Below, in pieces: positions 47,035 through 58,547 of a DNA stretch of 64,000 bases; within the stretch, counting starts at the first letter, position 1, and every line of letters starts with the position of its first letter. The notes beneath the pieces were generated by a model. The model did no database searches and had not been told where the DNA came from. It saw nothing but the letters and a program-made list of their open reading frames with translations. Position numbers and translations under genes: made by a program. Origin of the DNA: Pseudopithomyces maydicus (lineage: Eukaryota; Ascomycota; Dothideomycetes; Pleosporales; Didymosphaeriaceae); assembly GCA_026873275.1 (NCBI GenBank), contig JANTUC010000019.1, forward strand, positions 248,001-312,000, read 5' to 3'.

Positions 47035-49660
47035 TTATACCAAGATAATCCTTCGCTCCTCCCTTGTTCCAAGTTTCCAATTTTCGATAGCCTCACCTTG
47101 CATAAGTCCGTGTACATACGACTCCCCAACCACCTCAAATTTCGACCCAGCTTTCCTTAAAATGAATGGCACTTTTGCACCGTAGAGTACAGCGACCCGA
47201 TCGCCCTTTCTTGCGCTGCTCGGCGCAAGACCAAAATATCCGTTTTTTGAGACGAAGAATCGTCGACCTAGCGCATATTTGACAAGGGATGCATCGTCTG
47301 AACAATGTGGCTCCCTCGATGGCTGCTCTCGAATTTTTTCCATCATAAATCGACGAATGTTTCTGCGACTCTCTCGAGTCACACTTTCTAATGACTGAAC
47401 AATAGAACCATGCCTCGCTTGAATGCTCTTATCTAATGCAACCTTGTCGTGCATACGTCTGCTCTCCCAAAAGGGATCTGGTACCACATAGGGAAGACTG
47501 AACGGCCTGTGATAAAGGTCAAATGGTTGCTCGGTCCATCTGGTGCCTAATTCTTCGAATGCACGCTGATATTCATGTCTATCGGATGGGCTCCATCGGC
47601 TGTCGATTAGAGAGCCATTATCATTTGTAATATTCTCGTCAAATCCGCTGGTTCGAAATTTAACTTCTTTAGAATCTCGCTCTTCATGACTATAAGAAAG
47701 ATATTCAGACGCCGATGCGAATTCTGTCAACTCCGCATATTCTAGTCGGGTTGATTCGAGAACAGTTGCGGGCGGCGTAATAGACTGCCACTCGGCTGGT
47801 ATGACTGGCAGCCATGATGAAAGATCGGTCGAATTCTTGACATGTTGGCCAGCAAAGATTGTGTGCCAGAATGCTTCTAGTCTAGCCCGTTCCGAAGTGT
47901 ATGGGTTTGCTGAGAAGCTTCCGTTTATAACTGCATTTTTACACTTGCCAATCTGGATCATTAGTAGAGCTGAATTTCTCCACTCTTTATCTAATTCGTC
48001 CGGGAACGATTCATAAACACTGCAGATAGTGTTACAGAGAATCCCATTGACATGCAGTTCTCCCTCTTCAAGTTTTAGGTAAAATGGCTTGCTACCTAAA
48101 GCGCTGAACTGCCTTAGCTGTAGCACTGAGTTGTCTTGTAGGCATTCCGACAAGATCTTTTCCTGTAGCAGGTTCTCGTTATGTAGTTGCGTTTTTAAAA
48201 GTCTGGCCTGAATATCTGTACTGTCATCTCCGAGTGCTCTGTCGCTTTCGTCTGAGAAGCAAAATAAGACATCTTCTCGACTTTGCAGTTTTTTTAGAAT
48301 GGATTCTGCACCCAGACTCCCGTCCGGATCTAAAGTGTCTGCTGCCCATTCTGGAATATAGTGTAGATTCCGCGGAGCTGGACGGAGTATCTCCTCTGCA
48401 CGTTTTCTCCGGCTTGCTTGGTCTTCCATGGGATATGTTACAACCGGATTTCCACCTGATTTATCCTGAATAGGAAGAGCCCACCAAGGAATACGAGGCC
48501 GATCATCTATGTTTCCACAAGGTAACAGTGCTGCCGAAAGTGGGTAAGACCAGTCTGGAACCCATGTTGGAAGGTTTGATACAGTTTTTATGGTGCTGTA
48601 ATCCAATGGCCCGCAATGACTGAGGATGTGCAGAGACTGCGTGCTTCTCAAAATCCAAACCGCAAAATCAGTATAAATCCGTTCTACGCTATGATTGTAG
48701 TTCACGGCGGGTCTTGTCATGATTCTTCGGGGCTCCCGATAAAGTCTCGCCGGAAACCTGAGTGAGAATCTAACCATAAGCCAAGGAAGGCGTAAATCTT
48801 ATCTTTTGGGTCCGAGGCAAGGTATGATCTATATTTTGCGAGGTGGCGTAGTAATCGAGAAGGATATAGTTCACCCGATCCTACAATCTCATCCCTCCAG
48901 CGAGAAGCTAAGTCATCCAGCTGCAGGACTTTTCGCACAGATGGGAAGGTTTGGCACATGTTTCGCGTATTAACATGTATTCTTGCACATGCTAATACTA
49001 ATATGCGCCATTCTATTTGATCAGGCCCACACCAGACAGTCATATCATTGAGCTTTGTTCCCGCCCCACCCAATGCAACCTCTTGTACGATCCATGCGCG
49101 GGTCCACCATATTCGGTCTAAAAGCCGCTCAATGGCCAACGACTCTTCTTCTGAAGTTCTCAACTTGGAGAAAACACTATCGTTTGTGAAAGAGCGAAGC
49201 GATTTCAACCCCAAAGCGCTATCATTCTCGGGTGGCCCGAGCCAAATGCTAAGACGACGTACAAATGCGTATATGGTACCCATGGCTTGCACTTGTGAGC
49301 TTTTTTCTTGCGCGTCGTCTTGGTTAATACATATCGCGTCAATCCACAGGTCAACAGATTGATCTTTTTGACGACGATAGCGCAGAAAAGACTCGAGATT
49401 CGCCGAGATAGGGAGACAAGAATTATCAAGGAATTCTATCGATACTGTCGGCTTCTTGTCGGCCCAAGCGTAGGAAAGGGCTTCAACGTTTTGATTCATC
49501 CGCTGAACAGCTTCGTCAAGCCCGCCAGAATAAGTGCGTATGCTCCCTCGAATCGTAGCTGAGAAGTCAAGGGCTGGATACAGTGTGAATATGCGATATG
49601 CCAAGCCGCCTTTGGGAAGGGGGTGTATTGATACAGTTTACTACCGATTGAAGGCTCCAT
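47035..49660 (-). CDS. HET-domain (heterokaryon incompatibility) protein
   Basis: HET domains trigger incompatibility cell death when non-self is sensed during hyphal fusion (family knowledge). From ATG 49660 the N-terminus reads MEPSIGSKLYQYTPLPKGG, then YRIFTLYPALDF. The three HET signatures follow: VEALSYAWADKKP, LWIDAICINQDD with EKSSQV, and WWTRAWIVQEVALG. Later come DPKDKIYAFLGL, NYNHSVERIYTDFAVW and the usual C-terminal core RRFFVSKNGYFGLAPSSA to ESYVHGLMQGEAI. One base is missing at G49619-49623 (sense C5), which connects the ATG to the domain. A second one-base break lies at about 48775-48780, between FLGL and the second half, outside any G/C run. With both the length is 875 aa. An 86-nt intron (48774-48689) could replace the second break but would delete the conserved NYNHS. 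Confidence 0.85.
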
Positions 49661-51308
49661 ATTTGCAGTGTGGACGAAAGTTGTTGGAGTGATGATTGCA
49701 ATTATCGGGCGAAAACAAGATATCGAGTGGCGAATGCAGTATTCGCCTACCCTGGTATGGCTGCCTAGAGCGGCACAGCAATTACTGGCGATTGAGAATA
49801 GGTGTTTGTTGCAGTCACACTCTCGCGTGAAATGAAACTAGAGGAACTGTGAGATATACCAAAGTATTTAAGTAAAAGTATCAAAATAAAAAAGGGTGCA
49901 TGACCTGGTAGTGAGCGTGTCGAGTAACATCCCTTAAGAGACCGGAGACAACCGCATCCCTCCCTACCGCCATGAGTGGTCCGTGCGCCTTGTCAATAAT
50001 GCAGTGAAACCTACATCATCGTTTCAACATTCCACTCTCGGAAGGATATCTGTTGCAGAACCTTGAAAGAGTCATTCCAACATCACAGCTCTCATAGTAT
50101 ACTTTCTATCTGAACTAATGACTGACTCTATCTCATTCTGAAGCTCGTGCAGTGAAGTCATATTCATGTATTGCTGCTAGAGCGAAGGAAGATTTAATGA
50201 TCTGGCTTTTCTAACCAGTTACGCATCTGTAGATGTAATTTACCCAAAACTCTTTTCTACTTGAAAGACATACCTTAAAGCTGTGGCGGGGGAGAAATTT
50301 AGGGAATCATATCCCAATGACTATTTATATATCTGTATAGGAAAGTAATAGGCTATACTCCCATATTTGGACATTCTATTATGAATTATAGGCTAGGTTT
50401 AAGGAGCCTACGAACTTCTATACTCCATATACTTAACGTCACAAAATTTGTATCATGACTCTGTTTTAAAAGTTCTCACCGCGCCCTTATCAATTACATT
50501 CACCGTCTCCTGTTTGGTCAATAGTTTAGTACACTTTGTTGTTAAATTCGTTGCGTCTAGTTTGCCCTAGGTGGCTGGAGTCGGCATGATCTGTACAGGT
50601 TCAAACGTCATAAATTAAGGACTGTAACTGTGTTTTAAAAGTCACATGTACCAAAGGCATATCGTGTATTATTCTCCATAATCCAATTCTTCGTACAGGA
50701 GAATAACATTCTTTGTTTTATTTGTTGGAAAAAGTATTAGCTGAGTATAAGTTGACTTAATACAAATGCTTGGTAGGACAAAATAATGTTAACCCTATTA
50801 TAACAAGTATAAAACGGTTCGTGCAGAAGGTTACAGGTAGGGATTAAAGAGTGAAGGATTGCATTCATTAGCCAGGAAAATAATAATAGGAAGTAAATTC
50901 AGGAAAATAGCCCCAAAGGCTCTCTTATACTATATCCATTCCCGAATTTTCAATTAGCAAACATATTAGTGAGGAGAAGAAGAGTTCCACAGATCAGTCT
51001 TGGTGGTGCCAAGTGTATAAAAGTTAATTTTTTCCAATAATGACTTCGCTTAATCTAATGATATATCAAAAAGCGAGTAAGAACGGGTTCGTTATCACAT
51101 CGTGCCACATGAAACCAATAGGTCGGTGCGTGCATGACACCGATCCAATGGAAACACGAAGCAAACCGAACCCCGCTTCTCGCCGAAAACTGTATTGCTT
51201 TTGCTTTTTAATCTCTCCATCTGATCCTGAGTTCCTAAGACCGTCCACGATTTTTCTCCTGAATCGGAAGCGCCCTAGCTGGCGACCAAAAGTACTCCCA
51301 GCACTAAA
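49661..51308. other. AT-rich gene-free region with dispersed repeat copy
   Basis: 1.6 kb of AT-rich DNA without coding signal. Contains the second copy of the dispersed repeat at 50545-50600 and a nearby recurring TCTGTTTTAAAAGT / GTGTTTTAAAAGT motif (about 50460 and 50630). Confidence 0.55.
50545..50600 (+). repeat. Dispersed repeat, copy 2 (pairs with 11656-11720)
   Basis: Shares TTGCGTCT, TTTGCC and GGCTGGAGT-G-CATGA in order with 11656-11720. Differences are mostly transitions plus one indel of about 14 bases. Confidence 0.6.
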
Positions 51309-52773
51309 ATGAGTAGCAACTCACGATCAAAACCTCAGTTCTATTGCGAGCCCTGCCGTAAATCTTTCGGTAGTAAATCTGCCCGAATACAGCATTTGAA
51401 AGACTCTCCAGCCCATAGACAGACCCAAAATGTTGCGACTCAGGCACCTGCGAACCAAGGTCAGGCCGTATTCCTACAGGTGGGGCTGATGACTGTCAAG
51501 AATTCGTCGTCGAAGGTATCGAACTTTGTGGATGAAGTCCTGACATCCAATCCTATCGCGCGAGGTCGATGGTCAGCTTTCGATCACACCGAAAATCTAT
51601 CGCTGCACAGAGCACTGTCACGCCACTGCCATTCATTAAGCGATCTCAGCAGAAACAAATACGAGCTATCAACGTACACTGCAGACGACATAGACGGACT
51701 GAGCAAATGTAAGAAATGCAAAAGTATGTCGTATTCAGCCCATCTTTTGATTTCGAGCTCACGAGCCACGCAGGGCTTGCCAAAAACTCAAGCAACACTG
51801 AATGTTTATTCCACCCAGGCAAAGAAGTTCCAGCGGTGAGAATCTACTTCTGAAACTAAGTGCCCCGATACTGACCATATTTCATGCAGACCAGAAGCAC
51901 TCCTCGGCACTTCAAATGTTGCAAACAATCCACTAAAGGATGCATGCTAGGCTACCATTCCTACCAAAGATCCCAGCATGCCACCAAATACAGAGAACTA
52001 GCCCTCTCCCCAGCGCCATCACCCAAAATACCCAAGTTCAAAGCCGTAGTTCTCGACTGCGAAATGGCGGAAACCACGCACTTCAAAAACGAAGTCATCC
52101 TCGTCTGTGCCGTAGATTACTTCACCGGCGCAGTCCTCCTCGAGAAACTCGTCAACCCCAGCGCTCCCATCCGCAACTGGCGCGCCTATATTCACGGCAT
52201 CACGAACGACACCATGAGGAAGGCTGTTATGGGGAAAACCGCGCTTTCGGGATGGAAAGAAGCTCGCGCCCAGCTGTGGCAGCTCATCGACCGGGATACC
52301 ATTCTCGTGGGCCACGCCTTGCAGCACGACTTGGATGTCCTCCGTATGGTGCACACGCGTGTCGTAGACTCAGCCATCCTGGCGAGAAACGCAGTGGGTA
52401 TGTACAGCGTGCAATGGGGTCTTCCGCGCCTCTGCGAGCAACTTCTTGGGGTGCAGATTCGGGTCAACAAGGGGCATATACATGACTGTTTGGAGGATGT
52501 GATGGCTACTAGGGAAGTGGTACTTTGGTGTACGAGCCATGGGGATGAGTTTGCTGCTTGGGCGGATGCACATCGGGTGGAGTTGCTGGAGAAGGAGATG
52601 GCTAGGAAGTTGAATATAGGGGGAAGAGTAAGACGAGGGCTGTGGTGGAGGATTATAGTGATTATGAAGAAGAAGAGACCAGTGAGGAGGGGTACCTGTG
52701 TTATGAGGATTTTGTGATGGATTATGCGGGGGATTTTGGCCGGCCTCAATGGTATGATCCGTGGTCGGATTAA
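51309..52773 (+). CDS. Zinc-finger DEDDh 3'-5' RNA exonuclease (REX/ISG20-like)
   Basis: Predicted to trim 3' ends of structured RNAs in the nucleus. Residues about 12-36 form a C2H2-type finger (FYCEPCRKSFGSKSARIQHL). A second Cys/His region follows (KCKKCKR, TECLFHPGKEVP, FKCCKQ, GCMLGYHSY). The exonuclease domain shows ExoI VVLDCEMAE, ExoII GHALQHDLDVL and ExoIII HDCLEDVMATREV with the catalytic His. Exons 51309-51723, 51774-51835 and 51890-52773 (introns 50 and 54 nt). One base is missing at G52619-52623: a sixth G moves ARKLNIGG into the acidic tail KTRAVVEDYSDYEEEE and on to the stop at 52773 (453 aa). The uncorrected frame ends at 52717 in an Arg-rich tail. A fungal GOR/Rex4-like family member. 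Confidence 0.9.
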
Positions 52774-53957
52774 GTCTTCGCTTCATCGCTAGATGCAATT
52801 TCATGGCTATTTATGATGGACATGGTGTAGATAGGTCGGCTTTTTGGGCCTGTCTGTTTAGATAAGGTAGCATATATCTGGAAGCGTTGTGGTACACAAA
52901 GTCGAATTAGAACCACATGCATGCCTTCACGAACAACTCTACACTGACAACTGAATTGTTTAAGATTCGGAAAGAACCTTGATATTGACTATTGTAAAGC
53001 ATTACCACCCCAGTCAAATGTATCACTCGAACACATCATGAACGAATGGCAATTTGGAGGAAGCGACCCAAACGCAACATTGACGTTCTTCACAAGATGC
53101 TGCAAGCTTCATAAAAGCCGAAATCACCCCCATACCACGCCAAACCGCTTCACAAAGCGAGCCGCATGAATCAGGCACGCTAACTACTCTATTCGTCCCG
53201 ACCTTCCCCGCAACCTCACCTCCAAGCCTCAACCCCACCACCCAATCCATCACAACCCGAACCCAAGGTCCCAACCCCACCATGCCTCTACCAAAGCCAA
53301 CCATCAAATCCAATTAACCAAATCGCATCGATTATATTTGACTAGATACACGCCCTCTCCCACACGACCTCCAATACCCATCCTCTGATTTCCAGCGTCT
53401 CCAGCGTCTGCCAAACCACCTACCCCTCCATTCCCCCCTCCACGGAGCCCTTCTCCCCCCAACCCAACCGATGCACATCCCCTACCACATGCAATCTCGA
53501 GAACCCTCCCCCAACGCAGATAGGATAGCCTAAGCGCCTCGGCTACAGGCCCTGGACCCCGCTCGCTCTCCAAAACCACCAAGCCGCAGGGTAGCTATCA
53601 CGCAATGGACGCTAGAGATCACAACACCGCCGTTTGCATTGCGCAATGGATCTGCGATGGCGTGCGTGTTACGAGATTGTGCATGTGTGACGGTGGTGGG
53701 GGGAGGTAAAAATATGTATAAATGTGATTGTTGGTATGGCTATGCGGGTTCATGTTCGTGATTGTTTGAGTACACACTGGTATCTGGTATAGTATACGTC
53801 GGCATATCCGAGCGATTGCGATATCCCTCTTAGCGATTGCGAAGCTCTTTGTATCACATCTTCTTCGTCGGTGAGGAGATATATACATACAGACGCAGTA
53901 TACTCGCCTATATACCTTCATACCTCGCAAGAAAGCAGGACCAAGGGAGAAGTCAAC
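52774..53957. other. Intergenic region, no supported gene
   Basis: Minus-strand open frames 53023-53313 and 53304-53582 are long but show no domain and no ortholog I recognise. The region ends in the promoter of the dioxygenase gene (TATATACATACAG near 53880). Confidence 0.45.
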
Positions 53958-55540
53958 ATGGCCCCCGGCCTCACCACCTCCGCGCCCACCCCTCCCCACG
54001 AGCTCAAAGCTCCCTCATCCTTCCCTAACCACAAGGCCCCGCGCTCCATCTTTCCCGACGGAATCAAGACCTCAGGCCAACATCCCCCACTTTACGATGC
54101 TCTCCGCCCGTACGAGGATTTTCCAAAGAAGATAACGGGCCCGACGGTGTGGAATGTGGAGGATCACAGAAGTACGTTGGCGCTTTTTTCCCGTTCTCCT
54201 CGCTCTTCCTTTCTACATGCGCATATACAATGTATATACCTGCGCATCTTCCAATCCACATGTATACCACCGGGTTAGACTAACCAATCAATCACAGACA
54301 ACCCCGAACAATGGACACACGTCTTCTCGCCCGCCGAAATCGAAGAGATTTCCTCCACAGCCGACGCCTTCATCGCGAGCGGGACTCCCCTGACCGGAAT
54401 ATCGCGAGACAACTTCCAGCTCAAGGACTTTGCTTCGTTCCTGGCCGTCCTGCGGAAGGACCTGATTGACGGCAAAGGCTTCATTCTGTTCAAAGGGTTC
54501 CCCGTGCAGGAATGGGGAAACCATAAGAGTGCCGTCGCGTACATGGTTCGTCTCTTCTTTCTTCTTCCTTCCCTTCTTCCCTGCCCCATCCCCCATGCCG
54601 CAAACATGCTAAGACACCCCCCAGGGCCTCGGCACCCACCTCGGCTACTTCGTCTCGCAAAACGCCCACGGGCACGTCCTGGGGCACGTCAAAGACCTGG
54701 GCGACGATCCCACCGCCATCTCGCGCGTGCGCATCTACCGGACGAACGCGCGGCAGTTCTTCCACGCGGACGACGCGGATCTGGTCGGCCTGCTGTGCAT
54801 CGCGAAGGCGCTCGAGGGCGGGGAGTCGGATCTCGTGTCGGCGCACGAGGTGTGGAATGCGTTGCAGGTGGAGAATCCGGATGTGGCGCGGACGCTGACG
54901 GAGCCGATTTGGTACTTTGATAGGAAGGGAGAGACGAGCGTGGGGGAGGAGGAGTGGATAAGGACGAGTGTGTTTTATCTTGAGAAGGGGGAGGGGGGAG
55001 GGTGTACTCGAAGTGAGTATTTTGGGTTTCTTTTCTTTTCTTTTCTTTCCCTTCCTTCCTTCTTTTTCTTTCGTTCCTTCTCTCGGATCTCGATCCCATC
55101 CATCCATCCATCCATCCCCTCCGCCCCGAGCATTCCACACAAACCAGCATACTAACCTTCACCCCCACAGATGGGACCCCTACTACATCCGCTCCCTAAC
55201 GCGCTTCTCCTCCATCGGGCTAATCCCGGGGCTCTCCCCGGCCCAAGAGCACGCCGCCACCGTCCTCGAAGAGACGTGCCAGCGCCTCGCCCTGCACATG
55301 ATCCTCGACATCGGCGACATCCAGTTCCTGTCCAACAACCACATCCTGCACGCGCGGACGGCGTACAAGGACTACGCGCCGCCGGCGCCGCGCCGGCACC
55401 TGATGAGGCTGTGGCTGAGCACGCCCGAGGGCGAGGGCGGGTGGAAGTTGCCGTTTCATGATAGTGGGGAGAAGAAGAGGGTGGGATTCAGGTCGATGAT
55501 AAGGCGCCGGTTTGTCCGTTGGATGCGGAGTAGGGCGTGA
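53958..55540 (+). CDS. TauD/TfdA-type Fe(II)/2-oxoglutarate dioxygenase
   Basis: Non-heme iron dioxygenase of the clavaminate synthase-like fungal group; substrate unknown. Seen: the iron-binding HxD in RQFFHADDADLVGLL, the distal His in NNHILHARTAYKDY and the 2-oxoglutarate-binding Arg region RRHLMRLWLS. Exons 53958-54171, 54298-54545, 54625-55012 and 55171-55540. Introns are 126, 79 and 158 nt; the last carries TTTTC and ATCC repeats. One G is missing in 54987-54991 or 54993-54998: adding it turns GCTR into RVYSKWDPYYIRSLTRF across the third intron and gives 406 aa. In the final 50 bases the other frame reads GIQVDDKAPVCPLDAE, stop at 55533, which looks more like a family C-terminus than the Arg-rich end at 55540. 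A further missing base near 55481 is possible. Confidence 0.88.
55029..55120 (+). repeat. TTTTC and ATCC microsatellites in dioxygenase intron 3
   Basis: TTTTC units at about 55029-55060 and CATC/ATCC units at about 55097-55119, both within the intron 55013-55170. Confidence 0.85.
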
Positions 55541-56114
55541 GTGGGGGAAGGTACTGAGGTGGTGCTGGGGTGGGGGTGTATTCTATGTAGGGGGTGTCTG
55601 TTGTTAGATTGGAATGATCGAGTTACTTTACTTTACTTTACTCGTGCGGCGTGACCGACTTGAGACTCAGTCGGTCAATCGTCGTCGTGAACTCTTACCG
55701 AAGCTGGGATTAACTTCAGCCATCACATGCCGGGTAGAGACCTACTCCACGCGACCAAACCAAGCATCGACAACAATGGAGTATGTGGTATCAATTATTC
55801 GTTCTCGGTGCCTCATCCACACCTCACCTACACGCGAGCCAAAAGCGCGCCAAACACGATAGGTAGGTAGGTAGGTAGGTAGTAGGTAGTTGCTTTCAAC
55901 TTGTGCACACCACCCCATCAGCGCCGCCCTAACAGGTATCAATCTCACGCCGTCAAAGCAATCGGAGTCTCCATACCCTGAGCATTTGCGCCCCAAACGT
56001 AAACCATCTCTCCTCTGACCGCCCCAATCATCCTCCCACCCACCAACCCCTCCCTTCCCTCTGATAACCGCAATCCAATCCATTCCATTCCAATCCATTT
56101 CAGGCCGAATCCCC
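55541..56114. other. Convergent intergenic spacer
   Basis: 3' ends of the dioxygenase and SmD1 genes. Contains a GGTA repeat (55859-55889). No gene seen. Confidence 0.6.
55859..55889 (+). repeat. GGTA tetranucleotide repeat
   Basis: Seven AGGT/GGTA units, one interrupted. Non-coding. Confidence 0.9.
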
Positions 56115-56710
56115 TCACATTCCCCGACCACGTCCTCTTCCGCGGCCGCCGCGGCCCCCACGGCCTCGCGGGCCACCGCGTCCACCGCCGCCACGACCAC
56201 CCCTGTCCGTCTCCTTCCTAGCCTTGTTCTTGGGCTTGGGCGCGTCGTCGATGAGGAGTGTGTCGAGGGGAGCGAGTCGGGGAGGATGATGTAGCGGACG
56301 GTGGAGCCGCGGACGGTCATGGTGTCCAGTGTGAGGGTGTCGCGGCCGCGGACTGTGTATTTGACTGCGCGGAGGGCGACGTTCATGAGGGGGAGACGGA
56401 GGCGATGGTGCCGTTGACGATGGTGCCTGGGGGGTGTTAGTGTGGGTGGTGGAGTGGTGTTGGTGGTGTGTTGGCGCGTAGGTGGTGCTGAGGAGGGATT
56501 GCGCGTTGCGGAAGGCGTAGCCGTGGGGATCGGGTTGGCGGCTTGTTCCTCGAGCAACGCGGGTGGGAGGGGCGTGAGAAAAGCCGTGGGACGAACCATT
56601 CTTGAGCTCGACTGTGACCGTCTCGTTCTGGCACTTCATGAGAAACCTGTATGGGTGTTAGTCGCATGTTGGGGGCGATAGAGCGCGCGTACGCACCGGA
56701 CGAGCTTCAT
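56115..56710 (-). CDS. SMD1: Small nuclear ribonucleoprotein Sm D1
   Basis: Core Sm-ring subunit of spliceosomal snRNPs, essential in fungi. Exons 56710-56697 (14 nt), 56646-56597 and 56426-56115; introns 50 and 170 nt. Sequence reads MKLVRFLMKCQNETVTVELK, NGTIVNGTIASVSP, LMNVALRAVKYTVRG, RDTLTLDTMTVRGSTVRY, IILPDSLPLDTLLIDDAP and a C-terminal RGG/RG tail, as in SmD1. Two bases are missing: at G56390-56394 (sense C5), without which a stop follows VSP, and at G56267-56270 (sense C4), without which the frame leaves after PDSLP. Both repairs give 125 aa. A double frameshift in an essential, otherwise perfect protein is strong evidence for sequence error. Confidence 0.95.
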
Positions 56711-57559
56711 GTTTGCGGTGTTTGTTTAGCTGCAGCTTCCGCTCAGGTCGGGTATCGCGATTGAGGATGTGATAGCTGTACAGCGGGTGTGCGATGTGCT
56801 GTATAGTGTGGAGCGGTGGGGAGCTCACTTTCGAGAATTGGGCACGCTAGCTTGGATGATCCGAGCGCGCGTCACGTGAACGCGTCTGCCTACCCGTTGC
56901 CTGGGTGCGCCTGTATGAGTATTTAGATGGCCTGCTGTTAGTCTCAAGTCACATCTACTTTCTCGGGATTTATTTTGAAGATCTATCATTTTCTACTATA
57001 TCTATTTCGTGTGTCAACATTTAACGCCTTCTCACTTGCACCAATCTAGCTATCATCTATTCGATATTTAACATCACATACACTGCCTTATCATGTATAT
57101 TTAAAATCTCGCATGTTCTACAACAGCCTCTTGGGTTATAAGAACCATTTACCTGCTTCCTCACTCAAGCTATAATATAATTATACTAGTATCTTGTTTT
57201 AAGATTATATATTGTTTTTGTCTGTATCTAAGATATATTTATTTACGATGACCTCTTGATCTGTAAATATCTACTGCTTTCCCCCAATCCATCAGTCGTA
57301 GAGCCCCAGTTGAACTAAATCAGCAGGCCTGTGACTGGTCGCGATTGGCCTCGCTATGACAAGACTGGGGTTTCTCATACGGACAGGAAGCTCCATGGCG
57401 CCCAGTGACAAACGTACAAGGGCTATACTACCATGAACGAGGATCAATAACGGTTCCGAGAATTACAGACTGACACCCAGCCCGAACTCGCCCATCGCCT
57501 CAAAATGCCCCCGCAACACCGCACCCGCGCCACCAAAACCACTCCCTCTCCACGGCCTC
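56711..57559. other. Intergenic region, SmD1 promoter side
   Basis: SmD1 promoter and the 3' side of MTQ2. AT-rich at 56940-57260. No gene seen. Confidence 0.6.
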
Positions 57560-58363
57560 TCAAGCCTCTTTCTCTCTCCACACCCTCACAACCTGCAACC
57601 TCTCCCACCCAGCCTTCTTCCCACTCTCCCCCACCGTTTCCGCCCTCCACCCCGCACCCCACGCCCTAATCCTCCCCTTGACCTCTTCCGGCCGATTCTG
57701 CGCACACAGCAACACGTACGCGACGCCCCTCTCCTCACTCAGCACCCCCGGCACCTGCTCGAGCAACCGGTTCGTCACCACCATGCCATCCTCGCCCCCC
57801 GCGTAGGACAGCTCCAGCAGATACGAGTCCTGCTCGAACGACGTCTTCGTCTTGCCCGCGGGCAGCGCGTTGAAGGCGTCGTGGTGCGTGTAGTCGGGCA
57901 GCGAGGCGGGGACGTACGGCGGGTTGAAGATGAGGATGTCTGCGGCGTGGGGCTTGAGGGCTGTGGTGAGATCTGCGTTTACGACGTCGAGCGATGTGGT
58001 GCCTGGCTTTGCTGCTGCATCGCCATCGCCGTCGCCAGCGCCATTGCGTTGCTCGCGGATGGCCGTCGCAACCGTCTGGGCTGCGGCCTTGCACGCAAAG
58101 CTGTTTATGTCGACGCCCAGCGTGAGGGCGTCCGCGCGGCCGAGGATGCGCTCTGCATTTGCGGCGGCGAAGGCGAGGACGACGCCCGAGCCGACGCCTA
58201 CTTCGAGGATGAGCGGCGGGGCAGAGTGCGGCGGGGCGAAGCGCGCGTGCAGGAAGGAGGTTTCTGAGGGGGAGGCGAGCGTGTCGAGCAGGAGGAAGGA
58301 GTCCTCGGCCGGCTCGTACACGCGGTCGAAGCACACGTGGGAGGTCGAGGGCGTGGGCAGCAT
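57560..58363 (-). CDS. MTQ2: eRF1 glutamine N5-methyltransferase catalytic subunit (Mtq2/HemK2)
   Basis: Methylates the GGQ glutamine of release factor eRF1 in a complex with Trm112 (established for the family). Single exon, 267 aa from MLPTPSTSHV. Seen: VYEPAEDSFLLLDTL at the N-terminus, AdoMet motif I LEVGVGSGVVLAF, acidic VDINSFA, and the catalytic NPPY in DILIFNPPYVPASLPDY. The frame is intact. It is divergent from SDH7 with 184 bases between start codons. Confidence 0.93.
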   Translation of the reverse strand: MLPTPSTSHVCFDRVYEPAEDSFLLLDTLASPSETSFLHARFAPPHSAPPLILEVGVGSGVVLAFAAANAERILGRADALTLGVDINSFACKAAAQTVATAIREQRNGAGDGDGDAAAKPGTTSLDVVNADLTTALKPHAADILIFNPPYVPASLPDYTHHDAFNALPAGKTKTSFEQDSYLLELSYAGGEDGMVVTNRLLEQVPGVLSEERGVAYVLLCAQNRPEEVKGRIRAWGAGWRAETVGESGKKAGWERLQVVRVWREKEA

Positions 58364-58547
58364 GGCGGAGGATGTGCAGGCGCAGAGTACATGCGGTGGT
58401 GGTGGAGGCTGTCCAATGGGAGGGGGCGTAGGCGCTTAGTAAGGCGTCGAGGTCATTGATGATTGACGTTGGTCGCCATCGACTTCATCGTTTGTATTGT
58501 TGCAACGTTGGCAGAACGTTGGAATCTAGGAATCGAATTCAGGGAAG
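58364..58547. promoter_or_regulatory. Shared bidirectional promoter of MTQ2 and SDH7
   Basis: Only 184 bases separate the two divergent start codons, so both promoters must lie here. No clear TATA box; the interval is of mixed composition. Confidence 0.6.

Noticed and set aside
48758..48774. 17-nt GT..AG segment that would restore the HET frame as a mini-intron
   Set aside because: Far below the roughly 45-50 nt minimum for spliceosomal introns; a one-base error or the 86-nt option is more plausible.
53023..53582. Two minus-strand open frames that could form a small gene
   Set aside because: No ortholog, domain or convincing splice junction; Gly/Val-rich composition fits chance frames.
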